This document shows, piece by piece, positions 12,126 to 22,303 of a stretch of DNA of 64,000 bases. Positions within the stretch are counted from its first letter, which is position 1, and the number at the start of each line of letters is the position of its first letter. This stretch comes from Mycolicibacterium doricum (GTDB lineage: Bacteria > Actinomycetota > Actinomycetes > Mycobacteriales > Mycobacteriaceae): contig NZ_AP022605.1 in assembly GCF_010728155.1 (NCBI RefSeq), forward strand, positions 2,852,001 through 2,916,000. Direction: 5' to 3'. The translations under genes and the position numbers were made by a program. The notes beneath the pieces were generated by a model, which worked only from the letters and a program-made list of their open reading frames with translations, ran no database searches and had not been told where the DNA came from.

Positions 12126-12541
12126 TTACGTGGCGTCGCTGTCGTACGGCGTCGCGGTCGACTCGCGCGGCGGATCGGCAGCGGCGGCGGGCGGAGTCAC
12201 CGGGGTGGCAGGCTTCTCCTGACCCGTGGTCGGGTTGCCGTTCTGCTGTTCGAACTTGCCGGTGAAGAACGAATCGTCGCCGTCGAGCAGGTGTTTGGTC
12301 AGCGCAGCGCGCGGCGTCATCCGGCGCAGCTTCTGCAGTTCGGTGATGGGTTCTCGCAGGTCTTCGAACTCGGCACCGAAGTCCTGGCGCAACTGTGTGG
12401 TCGCACCGCTGACGTAGTCGCGGGCCTGGCGCACCGCGTCCGACGTCCAGCGGATCGCGCCAGGGAGCCGTTCCGGGCCCAAGATCACCAACCCGGCGAT
12501 CACCAGGATCAGCATCTCCCCCCAGCCGATGTTGGAGAACA

Positions 12542-12542
<1 letters not shown>
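12126..12542 (-). CDS. tatB: Sec-independent translocase protein TatB
   Basis: 138 residues. The classical layout is visible: a single N-terminal helix ([19 protein letters not shown]), the Pro-hinge (ERLPGAIRW), an amphipathic helix ([20 protein letters not shown]) and an acidic Pro/Ala-rich tail. TatB receives twin-arginine precursors from TatC. Its ATG overlaps the htrA stop by one base (TGATG), so it is the last cistron of the sigE-rseA-htrA-tatB block. Confidence 0.93.
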
Positions 12543-14047
<1,505 letters not shown>

Positions 14048-14103
14048 CTATCGGAGCGCCCGGCGTGGCCGGGCGCAGTCGCTGCTCGACTCCGCAGACC
14101 AGC

Positions 14104-14502
14104 CTACCGGCGTTTACGCCGGTCGCGCGCGCGGTCGTCAGCAAACTTCGGCTGCTCGGCTCCCTCAACTGGTGAGTGCGGCATGTGCTGCGGGATCTGC
14201 GACAACATTCCGAGAAGAGTGTTCGGTATCGCGATCGGCTGAGAATCCCGCAACGCCGTCCGGGCTTGGCCCTGCGCGTCGACCTCCGCGGCGCACTGCG
14301 CGCACAGCGACAGATGGTTGGCCGCCCGCATGTGCGCGGTCATGCTCAGCTCACCGTCGACGAAAGCCGCGACGGCCTCGATGGACAGATGCTCGGTGGA
14401 ACCGAACTGGCGGGGTGCGCCCACCGGCGCCTTGCTCTGAGAGGCGAATTGAGCGGGAAGCCAGGAGAACGCCCGCCGGAACATGTGCCCGGGATCGACC
14501 AT
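14104..14502 (-). CDS. rseA: Anti-sigma-E factor RseA (zinc-associated type)
   Basis: 132 residues from the ATG at 14502, preceded by GAGGAG; its N-terminus MVDPGHMFRRAFSWLPAQF fits the Rv1222 pattern. A longer in-frame ORF upstream is not needed. The zinc-associated anti-sigma motif Hx3Cx2C is visible in AANHLSLCAQCAAEV, preceded by the typical LSIEAVAAFVDGELS. RseA sequesters SigE until phosphorylation or oxidation releases it. The C-terminal 40 residues are short and basic compared with the longer tail in M. tuberculosis. It follows sigE by 89 bases. Confidence 0.92.
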   Translation of the reverse strand: MVDPGHMFRRAFSWLPAQFASQSKAPVGAPRQFGSTEHLSIEAVAAFVDGELSMTAHMRAANHLSLCAQCAAEVDAQGQARTALRDSQPIAIPNTLLGMLSQIPQHMPHSPVEGAEQPKFADDRARDRRKRR

Positions 14503-14591
14503 CACGCAGCTCCTCTCGGCTCGCTCACCGGTCTGTACGACGCCGCCCCCACGAATGTAGCGCGCACCGGCCCGCCAAGACATCGCGATGA

Positions 14592-15374
14592 TCAGGCCGA
14601 TGCGGCGGCGCCCGGCGCGTGACGGGCCAGGTAGTCGCGTAACGCCTGCCTGCCGCGGTGGATCCGGCTGCGGACCGTTCCCAGCTTCACGCCGAGCGTG
14701 GCGCCGATCTCCTCGTAGGACAGACCTTCGACGTCGCACAGGACAACCGCGGCGCGGAACTCCGGCGGCAGGGAGTCGAGTGCGGCCTGCAGGTCCGGGC
14801 CGAGACGGGAATCGTGGTAGATCTGCTCCGGGTTCGGATCGTCGGCGGGCACCCGGTCGTAGTCCTCGGGCAGCGCCTCCATGCGGATGCGGCCGCGGCG
14901 CCGGACCATGTCCAGGAACAGGTTCGTGGTGATGCGGTGGAGCCAGCCCTCGAAGGTGCCGGGCTGGTAGTTCTGCACCGACCGGAAGACGCGGATGAAC
15001 GTCTCCTGGGTGAGGTCCTCGGCGTCGTGCTGGTTGCCCGACAGGCGGTAGGCGAGGCGATACACCCGGTCGGCGTGCTGACGCACCAGCTCGTCCCAGG
15101 ACGGCATCGTCGTCTTGTCGCCGGTGGCGTCGTATACGGCCGTCCCGGTGAGTTCGTCGGTCGGCTCCACCCAGTCCGAATCACTGAACTGTTCGAGGTG
15201 CGCCATCGAGACGGGAGCGGCTTGCGCTGCGGCAGTCGTGGTGGTCGTCAGATCCTCCAAGTCAAGGCCGGCTGAGTCATGGCCGGCGTCGGTCATGGTC
15301 GTCGGCTGGTCATCGTGCGCAACACGATCGGCGGCGTGCCTATTCCCGAAGCGCAGACGCCTCCCGTGCTCCAT
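14592..15374 (-). CDS. sigE: ECF RNA polymerase sigma factor SigE
   Basis: About 260 residues. A variable Thr/Ala-rich N-terminus is followed by region 2 ([60 protein letters not shown]) and region 4 ([40 protein letters not shown]). These are nearly residue-for-residue those of mycobacterial SigE. Starts at 15374 (ATG) or 15383 (GTG) are both open; SigE of M. tuberculosis itself uses several starts. SigE directs the surface-stress response. Upstream on its strand are a 9-bp direct repeat and a CCGTTC/GAACGG palindrome. Confidence 0.95.
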   Translation of the reverse strand: MEHGRRLRFGNRHAADRVAHDDQPTTMTDAGHDSAGLDLEDLTTTTTAAAQAAPVSMAHLEQFSDSDWVEPTDELTGTAVYDATGDKTTMPSWDELVRQHADRVYRLAYRLSGNQHDAEDLTQETFIRVFRSVQNYQPGTFEGWLHRITTNLFLDMVRRRGRIRMEALPEDYDRVPADDPNPEQIYHDSRLGPDLQAALDSLPPEFRAAVVLCDVEGLSYEEIGATLGVKLGTVRSRIHRGRQALRDYLARHAPGAAASA

Positions 15375-15382
15375 GCCAGCCA

Positions 15383-15425
15383 CCGTTCCCGAACGGGGTG
15401 TGGTAGTGATATGAACGATATGAAC
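15383..15425 (-). promoter_or_regulatory. Candidate control region of sigE
   Basis: Two sequence signals sit just upstream of sigE: a perfect 9-bp direct repeat (GATATGAAC twice, 15408-15425, read on plus) and a palindrome CCGTTC-CC-GAACGG at 15383-15396 overlapping the possible GTG start. sigE of M. tuberculosis is known to be activated by the response regulator MprA, which binds loosely conserved direct repeats. Linking this repeat to MprA is inference. Confidence 0.45.
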
Positions 15426-15552
15426 GTTTCCTGAGAAGGTGCGATACCCGTTTGTTCACCTGCGAAAACGGGGCAGATCTGACGTACATCACACGTTGCC
15501 GCCCGGGCGTGTCGCAGGGCCGGGCCTCGCGGCCGCGCCTTAAAGTGCGGGC

Positions 15553-16215
15553 ATGGCCAGCACCGACGACCCGGCGGGTCAGCGACCAAGCCGCGCCGAG
15601 GCGATCGTCACGCACGCCGAACAGTCCATCTCCGAGGACGCGATCGTCGCGGCGGCCCGTGAACGTGCCGTGGACATCGGCGCCGGCGCAATCACACCCG
15701 CGGTCGGGGCCCTGCTGTCCGTGATGGCGCGGCTGACCGAGGCGAAGGCCGTCGTCGAGGTCGGCACCGGCGCAGGCGTCAGCGGGCTCTGGCTGCTGTC
15801 CGGCATGCGTGAGGATGGCGTGCTGACGACCATCGACGTGGAACCCGAACACCAGCGCATCGCCAAACAGGCGTTCATCGAGGCTGGTATCGGACCGGGC
15901 CGTACGCGACTGATCAGCGGTCGCGCCCAGGACGTGCTGACCCGCTTGGCCGACGATTCCTACGACCTGGTGTTCATCGACGGTGACCCGATCGACCAGC
16001 CGCAGTTCGTGGTCGAGGGAGTCCGACTGCTGCGCTCCGGCGGCGCAATCGTCGTTCACCGCGCCGCGCTCGGCGGCCGGGCGGGGGACGCCGCCGCCAA
16101 CGACCCCGAGGTGATCGCGGTCCGAGAGGCGGCCAGGCTGATCGCCGAGGACGAGCGCCTGACCCCCGTTCTGGTCCCACTCGGCGACGGCCTGCTCGCC
16201 GCCGCCCGCGACTGA
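15553..16215 (+). CDS. SAM-dependent O-methyltransferase (family 3 type)
   Basis: 220 residues, soluble. The SAM-binding motif I reads [19 protein letters not shown], followed by the acidic motif [18 protein letters not shown] and [16 protein letters not shown], typical of caffeoyl-CoA/catechol-type O-methyltransferases (methyltransf_3). It corresponds to Rv1220c, whose substrate is not known to me. It is divergent from sigE with a 169-base shared intergenic region. Confidence 0.88.
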   Translation: MASTDDPAGQRPSRAEAIVTHAEQSISEDAIVAAARERAVDIGAGAITPAVGALLSVMARLTEAKAVVEVGTGAGVSGLWLLSGMREDGVLTTIDVEPEHQRIAKQAFIEAGIGPGRTRLISGRAQDVLTRLADDSYDLVFIDGDPIDQPQFVVEGVRLLRSGGAIVVHRAALGGRAGDAAANDPEVIAVREAARLIAEDERLTPVLVPLGDGLLAAARD

Positions 16216-16395
16216 CTCTCCGGTTTCGCCGAAACGAACAAACGGGCGCGAAACTACGAGTAGTCGCCGCCATTTCGTCGATCTCGCCGAGTCGTCGCGC
16301 CAAAGTCTCGGTCGTCGCATTCTGGGCGGGTGTCCTTCGGCTCGATGACGAAGTGGTTGATCGCGCTGCGGCGACCAACGAACTGACCGGCCCGC

Positions 16396-16521
16396 ATGCT
16401 CGCCGCCGAGGGTGACGACGGCGTCCACACCACCACGACGCAACTCGCCGAGCTCATCTGCTCCGAGGTCATCGCCATCGTGATCTTCGGCATCGTGATC
16501 TTCGGCGCGCTGCTGGGCTGA
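16396..16521 (+). CDS. Possible 41-residue single-span membrane peptide
   Basis: An ATG-started frame encodes an acidic start (MLAAEGDDGVHTTTTQLAEL) and then one hydrophobic helix of about 18 residues (VIAIVIFGIVIFGALLG). No good Shine-Dalgarno sequence is visible. The rest of the 350-base gap between the O-methyltransferase and glgC shows no other plausible gene. In H37Rv I recall a regulator, an ABC exporter and PE14 here, so this gap is either ancestral or a deletion scar. Coding status is uncertain. Confidence 0.35.
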   Translation: MLAAEGDDGVHTTTTQLAELICSEVIAIVIFGIVIFGALLG

Positions 16522-16566
16522 ACAGTCGACTTAGCCGCGCGTAACGCCCGCGGCGCGGATGATCGA

Positions 16567-17781
16567 TCAGATCCAGATGCCCTTGCCGACCGTCACGACG
16601 CCGCCGGCACTGATCGAGAACCGCTCCCGGTCCTTGTCGAGGTAAACCCCGACCATCTCGCCCGGACCCACCACGACGTTCTTGTCGAGGATCGCGTGGC
16701 GCACGACCGCGCCACGACCGATCCGGGTGCCGGGCATGATGACGCTTCCCTCGACGATCGCGCCGTCGTCGATGTAGACGTTGGACGACAGAACCGAGTT
16801 GCGCACCGACGCCGCGGAGATGATGCTGCCGGCGCCCACCACCGACTCCTGCGCCGAGCCGCCGTTGACGAACTTGGCCGGCGCGAGATTCTCGGACTCA
16901 CCGCGAATCGGCCAGCGCTTGTTGTAGAGGTTGAAGATCGGGTGCACCGACACCAGGTCCATGTGGGCTTCGTAGAACGCGTCGAGCGTTCCGACGTCGC
17001 GCCAGTAGCCGTGATCGCGTTCGGTCGCGCCGGGCACCTCGTTGTCGCTGAAGTCGTAGACCGCGGCCATGCCGTCGGAAACCAGTCGCGGGATGATGTC
17101 GCCGCCCATGTCGTGGTCGGAGTCGTCGTCGTCGGCGTCGGCGCGGATGGCGTCGATGAGCACCTTGGTCGTGAAGATGTAGTTGCCCATCGAGACGAAG
17201 GCCTCGTCCGGGTTGTCGGGCGTTCCGGGCGGATCGGCGGGTTTTTCGACGAAGCTGCGGATGCGGCCCGATTCGTCGGCGTCGATGACCCCGAACGCGC
17301 TGGCCTCCGAACGCGGTACCCGGATCCCGGCGACCGTCGCGCCCGCGCCGCTCTGGATGTGGAACTGGACCATCTGCTCGGGATCCATCCGGTACACGTG
17401 GTCGGCGCCGAAGACCACGATGTAGTCAGGATCCTCGTCGTAAACCAGGTTCATCGACTGGTAGATCGCGTCAGCAGACCCGGTGTACCAGCGGGGCCCG
17501 AGCCGCTGCTGGGCGGGAACCGGCGTGATGTACTCCCCCGCGAGACCGCTCAACCGCCAGTTCTGCGAGATATGCCGGTCGAGCGAATGCGATTTGTACT
17601 GGGTCAGAACGCAGATCCGCAGGTAGCGCGCATTGACGAGGTTCGACAGCACGAAGTCGATGAGCCGGTAGGCACCACCGAAGGGAACCGCCGGCTTGGC
17701 GCGGTCCGCCGTGAGCGGATATAGCCGCTTGCCCTCCCCGCCGGCCAGGACGATGCCCAGCACGTGTGGCAATTCCCTCAT
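16567..17781 (-). CDS. glgC: Glucose-1-phosphate adenylyltransferase
   Basis: 404 residues. The nucleotidyltransferase motif is [19 protein letters not shown]; later landmarks are [29 protein letters not shown] and the C-terminal left-handed beta-helix with hexapeptide repeats ([20 protein letters not shown]). It makes ADP-glucose from glucose-1-phosphate and ATP, the donor for GlgM, which lies divergently next to it. Position of Rv1213. The start ATG ([15 protein letters not shown]) matches family N-termini. Confidence 0.95.
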   Translation of the reverse strand: MRELPHVLGIVLAGGEGKRLYPLTADRAKPAVPFGGAYRLIDFVLSNLVNARYLRICVLTQYKSHSLDRHISQNWRLSGLAGEYITPVPAQQRLGPRWYTGSADAIYQSMNLVYDEDPDYIVVFGADHVYRMDPEQMVQFHIQSGAGATVAGIRVPRSEASAFGVIDADESGRIRSFVEKPADPPGTPDNPDEAFVSMGNYIFTTKVLIDAIRADADDDDSDHDMGGDIIPRLVSDGMAAVYDFSDNEVPGATERDHGYWRDVGTLDAFYEAHMDLVSVHPIFNLYNKRWPIRGESENLAPAKFVNGGSAQESVVGAGSIISAASVRNSVLSSNVYIDDGAIVEGSVIMPGTRIGRGAVVRHAILDKNVVVGPGEMVGVYLDKDRERFSISAGGVVTVGKGIWI

Positions 17782-17932
17782 GACTCAAACCTATCCGGCG
17801 GTGGTGACTGGGGCCAGCCGTTGCGCGCGTCCACGGGTAGTAGAACGACGGTCTCGAGCCTGGAACACCCGTCGCAATCCCGTTCGCGAACGGGACTGTC
17901 GTGTGCCGAGCGCGACCACTACCGTCGTCACC

Positions 17933-19123
17933 ATGCGGGTGGCGATGATGACTCGGGAGTATCCACCCGAGGTCTATGGCGGGGCAGGCGTACACGTCAC
18001 CGAGCTCGTCGCCCAGTTGCGCCGCATCTGTGAGGTCGACGTGCATTGCATGGGGGCCCCGCGGGCGGATGCTTCCGTCGCCGCGCCGGATCCCGCTCTG
18101 GCCGGTGCGAACCCGGCGCTGTCCACGCTGTCGGCGGACCTGAACATGGTCAACGCCGCCGGCGGGGCCACCGTCGTGCACTCCCACACCTGGTACACCG
18201 GGCTTGCCGGCCACCTGTCGGCGCTGCTGCACGGCGTCCCGCACGTGCTCACCGCGCACTCGCTGGAGCCGATGCGGCCGTGGAAGGCCGAACAGCTCGG
18301 CGGCGGATACCGGGTCTCGTCGTGGGTCGAGAAGACGGCGGTGGAGGCCGCCGACGCGGTGATCGCGGTGAGTTCCGGAATGCGCGACGACGTGCTGAAG
18401 ACCTATCCCGCGCTGGACCCGAACCGGGTGCACGTTGTGCGAAACGGGATCGACACCGACGTCTGGTACCCCGTTGGAGACGCGAGGAGCAGGACGAGGG
18501 TCGAGCCGCAGCACGGCGAGTCGGTGCTGGCTGAGCTCGGCGTGGATCCCGCCAGGCCGATCGTGGCGTTCGTCGGCCGCATCACCCGGCAGAAGGGGGT
18601 TGCGCATCTGGTTGCGGCCGCCCACCACTTCGCGCCCGAGGTGCAGTTGGTGCTCTGCGCCGGCGCACCCGACACACCCGAAATCGCCGAAGAGGTGAGG
18701 GCCGCCGTGCAGGAACTGGCCCGGACCCGCACCGGGATCTACTGGGTACGCGAGATGCTGCCGATCGGCAAGATTCGCGAGATACTTTCTGCAGCAACCG
18801 TGTTCGTTTGTCCTTCGGTGTACGAGCCGCTGGGGATCGTCAACCTCGAGGCGATGGCCTGTGGGACGGCGGTGGTCGCATCGGACGTCGGGGGAATTCC
18901 CGAGGTCGTCGCCGACCACCAGACCGGACTGCTGGTGCATTACGACGCGAACGACACCGGCTTCTTCGAGACGCGGCTGGCCGATGCCGTCAACTCGCTA
19001 ATCGCCGAACCGCAGCGAGCCCACGCCTACGGTGTCGCGGGCCGCCAGCGGTGCATCGCCGAGTTCTCGTGGGCGCACATCGCCGAGCAAACCATGGATA
19101 TCTATCGCAAGGTGTCGGCGTAG
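17933..19123 (+). CDS. glgM: ADP-glucose-dependent alpha-glucan/maltose-1-phosphate glycosyltransferase (GlgA/GlgM)
   Basis: 396 residues, GT4/GT-B fold. The N-terminal loop MRVAMMTREYPPEVYGGAGVH, the central AFVGRITRQKGVAHL and the E-x7-E donor-binding segment (SVYEPLGIVNLEAMACGT) are all present. In mycobacteria the Rv1212c homologue uses ADP-glucose to make maltose-1-phosphate for GlgE and capsular alpha-glucan. I take ATG 17933; the longer frame upstream overlaps the divergent glgC. TACCGT ends about 7 bases before the ATG, so it is probably leaderless. Confidence 0.93.
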   Translation: MRVAMMTREYPPEVYGGAGVHVTELVAQLRRICEVDVHCMGAPRADASVAAPDPALAGANPALSTLSADLNMVNAAGGATVVHSHTWYTGLAGHLSALLHGVPHVLTAHSLEPMRPWKAEQLGGGYRVSSWVEKTAVEAADAVIAVSSGMRDDVLKTYPALDPNRVHVVRNGIDTDVWYPVGDARSRTRVEPQHGESVLAELGVDPARPIVAFVGRITRQKGVAHLVAAAHHFAPEVQLVLCAGAPDTPEIAEEVRAAVQELARTRTGIYWVREMLPIGKIREILSAATVFVCPSVYEPLGIVNLEAMACGTAVVASDVGGIPEVVADHQTGLLVHYDANDTGFFETRLADAVNSLIAEPQRAHAYGVAGRQRCIAEFSWAHIAEQTMDIYRKVSA

Positions 19124-19153
19124 CCCGCAGCGCACCGCTTGGGCATACGACCA

Positions 19154-19186
19154 ACCGGCGCGGGACTCGAGAGTCTCCGCGCCGGT
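19154..19186. terminator. Bidirectional hairpin terminator
   Basis: An inverted repeat (ACCGGCGCGG ... CCGCGCCGGT, with an inner GACTC/GAGTC extension and one bulge) lies between the convergent glgM and DUF3117 genes. It has no long T-run, as is usual for mycobacterial terminators. Confidence 0.75.
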
Positions 19187-19199
19187 GTTGCCACAACTG

Positions 19200-19367
19200 C
19201 TAGCTGGTGACGTTCTTCAGTTCGTCGCCCAGCGCCGCCGCCTCATCGGGAGTCAATTCGACGACGAGCCGGCCACCACCTTCCAGTGGTACCCGCATCA
19301 CGATGCCGCGCCCCTCCTTGGTTGCTTCCAGGGGACCGTCACCGGTCCGGGGCTTCATCGCCGCCAT
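19200..19367 (-). CDS. DUF3117 small conserved protein
   Basis: 55 residues from the ATG at 19367 (MAAMKPRTGDGPLEATKEG), preceded by GGAGGGAG. The family pattern continues RGIVMRVPLEGGGRLVVELT and ends DELKNVTS. This start matches the normal DUF3117 length; a longer annotated start would add 20 unlikely residues. Strongly conserved in actinobacteria, function unknown. Position of Rv1211. It follows tag with its own ribosome site. Confidence 0.9.
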   Translation of the reverse strand: MAAMKPRTGDGPLEATKEGRGIVMRVPLEGGGRLVVELTPDEAAALGDELKNVTS

Positions 19368-19427
19368 CGAGAGCTCCCTCCACACCGAACCAACCGCCAG
19401 GTCGCCCACCTCTAGGCGGACCGGCAC

Positions 19428-20087
19428 TCAACTCCTCCATTGTTCCCTATCAGCACGACCGGGTATGCAAAGACCCGTTGAACCGTTGCCTCGAGGCACC
19501 TCGGCGGCCAGTGGCACCCAGCACGTCGCGACGTGGTCGTCCACCATGCCGGTCGCCTGCATGAGTGCATAGGCGGTCGTGGGACCGACGAACCGGAAGC
19601 CGCGGCGTTTGAGTTCCTTGGCCATCGCAGTCGATTCGCGGGTCACCGCGGGCACCTGCGAAAGGTCCGCCGGCCTGTCGCGACGCTCCGGCGCGAACGA
19701 CCACAGCAGCTCGGCGAGATCGACGTCGAGCGCGGCGGCCGCACGCGCGTTGCCGATCGTCGCCTCGATCTTCGCGCGGTTGCGGACAATTCCGGTGTCG
19801 GCCATCAATCGCTCGACATCGCGGTCGGTGTACGCAGCGATCCGCCCGATGTCGAAGCCGTCGAACGCCTGCCGGAAGTTCTCCCGCTTGCGCAGGATGG
19901 TGAGCCACGACAAGCCACTCTGGAACGCCTCCAGGCTGATCCGCTCGAACAGCGCGGGCGTCTTACGAACCGGCCGACCCCACTCGTAGTCGTGGTAATC
20001 CTGGTAGAGCTCGAAATCTGCTGCAGCCACGCCTGATCCGTTCAGCCAGCCACAGCGGACGCGTCCGTCGTCCACCACGGCGGTCAC
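19428..20087 (-). CDS. tag: DNA-3-methyladenine glycosylase I
   Basis: 219 residues. Family landmarks: RCGWLNGSG (zinc-binding Cys near the N-terminus), YHDYEWGRPV, FERISLEAFQSGLSWLTILR, FRFVGPTTAYALMQATGMVD and the zinc-binding end DDHVATCW. It removes 3-methyladenine from alkylated DNA. The GTG start overlaps the stop of the DivIVA-like gene (GTGA). Position of Rv1210. The C-terminal 30 residues beyond the zinc site are basic and variable. Confidence 0.93.
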   Translation of the reverse strand: MTAVVDDGRVRCGWLNGSGVAAADFELYQDYHDYEWGRPVRKTPALFERISLEAFQSGLSWLTILRKRENFRQAFDGFDIGRIAAYTDRDVERLMADTGIVRNRAKIEATIGNARAAAALDVDLAELLWSFAPERRDRPADLSQVPAVTRESTAMAKELKRRGFRFVGPTTAYALMQATGMVDDHVATCWVPLAAEVPRGNGSTGLCIPGRADREQWRS

Positions 20088-20395
20088 GGGGATCGCTCGG
20101 CCATTTCGGCGGCCGCGCGCACCGCGGCGAGTTCACCGCGCAGCGCGTCGATCTCCTGGCCGAGACGGTCGAGCACCCAGTCGACCTCACCGGGTTTGTA
20201 GCCGCGCAGCGTCTGGGTGAACTTCACCGCGTCGACATCGGCACCGGTGACGCCCGAAGCCGGCAACACCGTCGCGGTGGTGGCGCGTGGCAGCGGCGGC
20301 AGCGATTCCCCGCGGCCGAAAAGCACGCTGCCCACCCCGAACAGCACGACAGCCACCAGGACGAGCACCACCAGGTAGAGCAGTATCAACGTCAC
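20084..20395 (-). CDS. Small membrane protein with DivIVA-like domain
   Basis: 103 residues: one N-terminal helix (LILLYLVVLVLVAVVLFGVG), a short Pro/Ala linker and a C-terminal DivIVA-type motif (DAVKFTQTLRGYKPGEVDWV; LDRLGQEIDALRGELAAV) that predicts a coiled coil. Position of Rv1209. Such short DivIVA-domain proteins probably mark membrane sites or organise neighbours; here it is coupled to tag and lies 33 bases after gpgS. Confidence 0.85.
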   Translation of the reverse strand: MTLILLYLVVLVLVAVVLFGVGSVLFGRGESLPPLPRATTATVLPASGVTGADVDAVKFTQTLRGYKPGEVDWVLDRLGQEIDALRGELAAVRAAAEMAERSP

Positions 20396-20428
20396 GACAT
20401 CGATACTGCCTGACCGGTGTGACAGACC

Positions 20429-21403
20429 TCAGTGCGGCCGCAAGGTGACCATCGGCGGACGGTCGTCGAGCGAGACACCGGACGCGCGCGGGGCGAACCC
20501 GTCACCGTCGGCATAGAACTGGGTGAGCCCGACGCCGGAGTCACCGACCCCGCAGCGTGACATCAGCGTCGCGATCACCTGTCGGCTCATCGACGCGAGT
20601 TCAGTCAGCGGGCGGTTGCGGTGGGTGCGCACGCCGAGGTTCACCTGGGCGATGCCGTCGAGGCCCAGCCGGTCGTAGGTGTCGACCAGCAGGCCGATCT
20701 CCACGCCGTAGCCGGGCGCGAAGGGCACCGAGGTCAACAGCTCCCGGGTGCCGGCGTACTCGCCGCCCAGCGGCTGGAGCAGACAGGTCAGCTCGGGCCG
20801 CAGCGACGCCAGCAGCGGGCGGGCCACCAGTTCGGTGACGCGGCCGCCGCCGTTGGCGTCCTCGCGGCCGCTCACCTTCAGCGGCCGCCGGTAGAAACCC
20901 TTCACCAGGTGCACGCCCGGGGTGAGCAACAGCGGGCCGAGCAGTTTCGGAACGAACATGGGATCCGGGTCGAGCAGGTCGGAGTCCACGAAAACCACCA
21001 CGTCACCGCTGGTGGCCGCCAGCGAGCGCCACAGCACCTCGCCCTTGCCGGGTTGCGGGGTGACCTCGGGCAGCGCAGTCTCCCGGCTGACCACCCGGGC
21101 ACCGGCGGACAAGGCCCGGATGGCGGTGTCGTCCGTGGAGCCCGAATCCAGCACAACCAACTCGTCGACCAGCCCTCCGAGCAGCGGGGTGATCGTCTCG
21201 ACCACCCCGGCCACGGTGTCCTCCTCGTTGAGCGCCGGCAGCACCACCGATACGGTGCGCCCGGCCTTGGCGGCTTCCAGCTCGGCGATCGTCCACGTCG
21301 GACGGTTCCAACTATGCGTGTCGAACCAGCGGTGCCGCGCGATCGCGTCGGCGGAGTGCAGTTGCGGGCCCTCCAGTTCCGGTAACCGTGAAATAACAGT
21401 CAT
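20429..21403 (-). CDS. gpgS: Glucosyl-3-phosphoglycerate synthase
   Basis: 324 residues, GT-A/GT81 fold. Visible motifs: VSVVLPALNEEDTVAGVVET (nucleotide-binding start), VVLDSGSTDDTAIRALSAGA, the metal-binding DSD in VVFVDSDLLDPDP, and LLQPLGGEYAGTRELL in the acceptor half. It transfers glucose from a nucleotide donor to 3-phosphoglycerate, the first step of methylglucose lipopolysaccharide synthesis. Position of Rv1208. ATG overlaps the folP2 stop (ATGA). Confidence 0.94.
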   Translation of the reverse strand: MTVISRLPELEGPQLHSADAIARHRWFDTHSWNRPTWTIAELEAAKAGRTVSVVLPALNEEDTVAGVVETITPLLGGLVDELVVLDSGSTDDTAIRALSAGARVVSRETALPEVTPQPGKGEVLWRSLAATSGDVVVFVDSDLLDPDPMFVPKLLGPLLLTPGVHLVKGFYRRPLKVSGREDANGGGRVTELVARPLLASLRPELTCLLQPLGGEYAGTRELLTSVPFAPGYGVEIGLLVDTYDRLGLDGIAQVNLGVRTHRNRPLTELASMSRQVIATLMSRCGVGDSGVGLTQFYADGDGFAPRASGVSLDDRPPMVTLRPH

Positions 21404-22275
21404 GCCAGTCCCCTCACCGTGCGCGTCGGCGGACGCACGCCTTGGATCGACGCGACCATCTCGAGTACGCGCCGAGTGGATCCAACCTCGTGCACCCTGA
21501 ACATCGCCGCACCGGCATGCGCCGCCAGTGCGGTCGCGGCGAGGGTGCCCTCGAGGCGTTCAGTCAAACCCACACCCAGAGTCTCCCCGACGAAATCCTT
21601 GTTACTCAGCGCCATCAGGACCGGCCATCCAGTTTTTACAAGCTCTTCCACATGCCGCAACAAACTAAGACCGTGGTGAGTGTTCTTGCCGAAATCGTGC
21701 GTCGGGTCGATGAGGATGCGATTCGGCGAGACCCCCGCAGCGACCGCCCGTCGGGCCGCCGAGGTGACCTCGGCGATCACGTCGTCGACCACACCGCGTT
21801 CGGTGATGCCATAGTTCACGCGGAACGGGCGGGTACGCGGCAGCGCTCCCCCGGTGTGTGAGCAGACCAGTCCGGCGTTGAACTCAGCGGCGACCGCGGG
21901 GAGATCCGGATCGACGCCGCCCCAAGTGTCGTTGATCAGATCGGCACCCGCGGCGCATGCCTGTTTCGCCACCGCCGCACGCCAGGTGTCGACGCTGATG
22001 ACGACGTCCGGGAACGTGCCACGCAGCCATTCGATGAACGGAACGACGCGGGCGATCTCCTCCTCCGCGCCCACGGTCTGACCGGGTCCGGCCTTGACCC
22101 CACCGACGTCGACGACGTCGGCACCGTCCTCGACGACGCGGTGCGCGGCGGACTTGGCGGCCTCGTCGGTGAAGGTCGCGCCCCTGTCGTAGAACGAGTC
22201 GGGCGTCCGGTTCAGGATCGCCATGATCGTCGCACGGTCACCGGCCACCGGGCGTCCGCAGAAGGTCGACTGCAC
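21400..22275 (-). CDS. folP2: Dihydropteroate synthase homologue FolP2
   Basis: 291 residues, TIM-barrel pterin-binding family. Motifs: MAILNRTPDSFYDRG, DVVDVGGVKAGPG, VVISVDTWRAAVA, LINDTWGG, ILIDPTHDFGKNTHHGLSLL and MFRVHEV. In folate-making DHPS the second motif normally reads DIGGEST-like; here it is DVGGVKAGPG, in line with reports that the mycobacterial FolP2 paralogue does not have classical DHPS activity. It is coupled to gpgS and may serve the same envelope pathway (inference). Confidence 0.92.
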   Translation of the reverse strand: MQSTFCGRPVAGDRATIMAILNRTPDSFYDRGATFTDEAAKSAAHRVVEDGADVVDVGGVKAGPGQTVGAEEEIARVVPFIEWLRGTFPDVVISVDTWRAAVAKQACAAGADLINDTWGGVDPDLPAVAAEFNAGLVCSHTGGALPRTRPFRVNYGITERGVVDDVIAEVTSAARRAVAAGVSPNRILIDPTHDFGKNTHHGLSLLRHVEELVKTGWPVLMALSNKDFVGETLGVGLTERLEGTLAATALAAHAGAAMFRVHEVGSTRRVLEMVASIQGVRPPTRTVRGLA

Positions 22276-22303
22276 CCTGCCAGGTTACGTTCGGCTCACA
22301 CCC

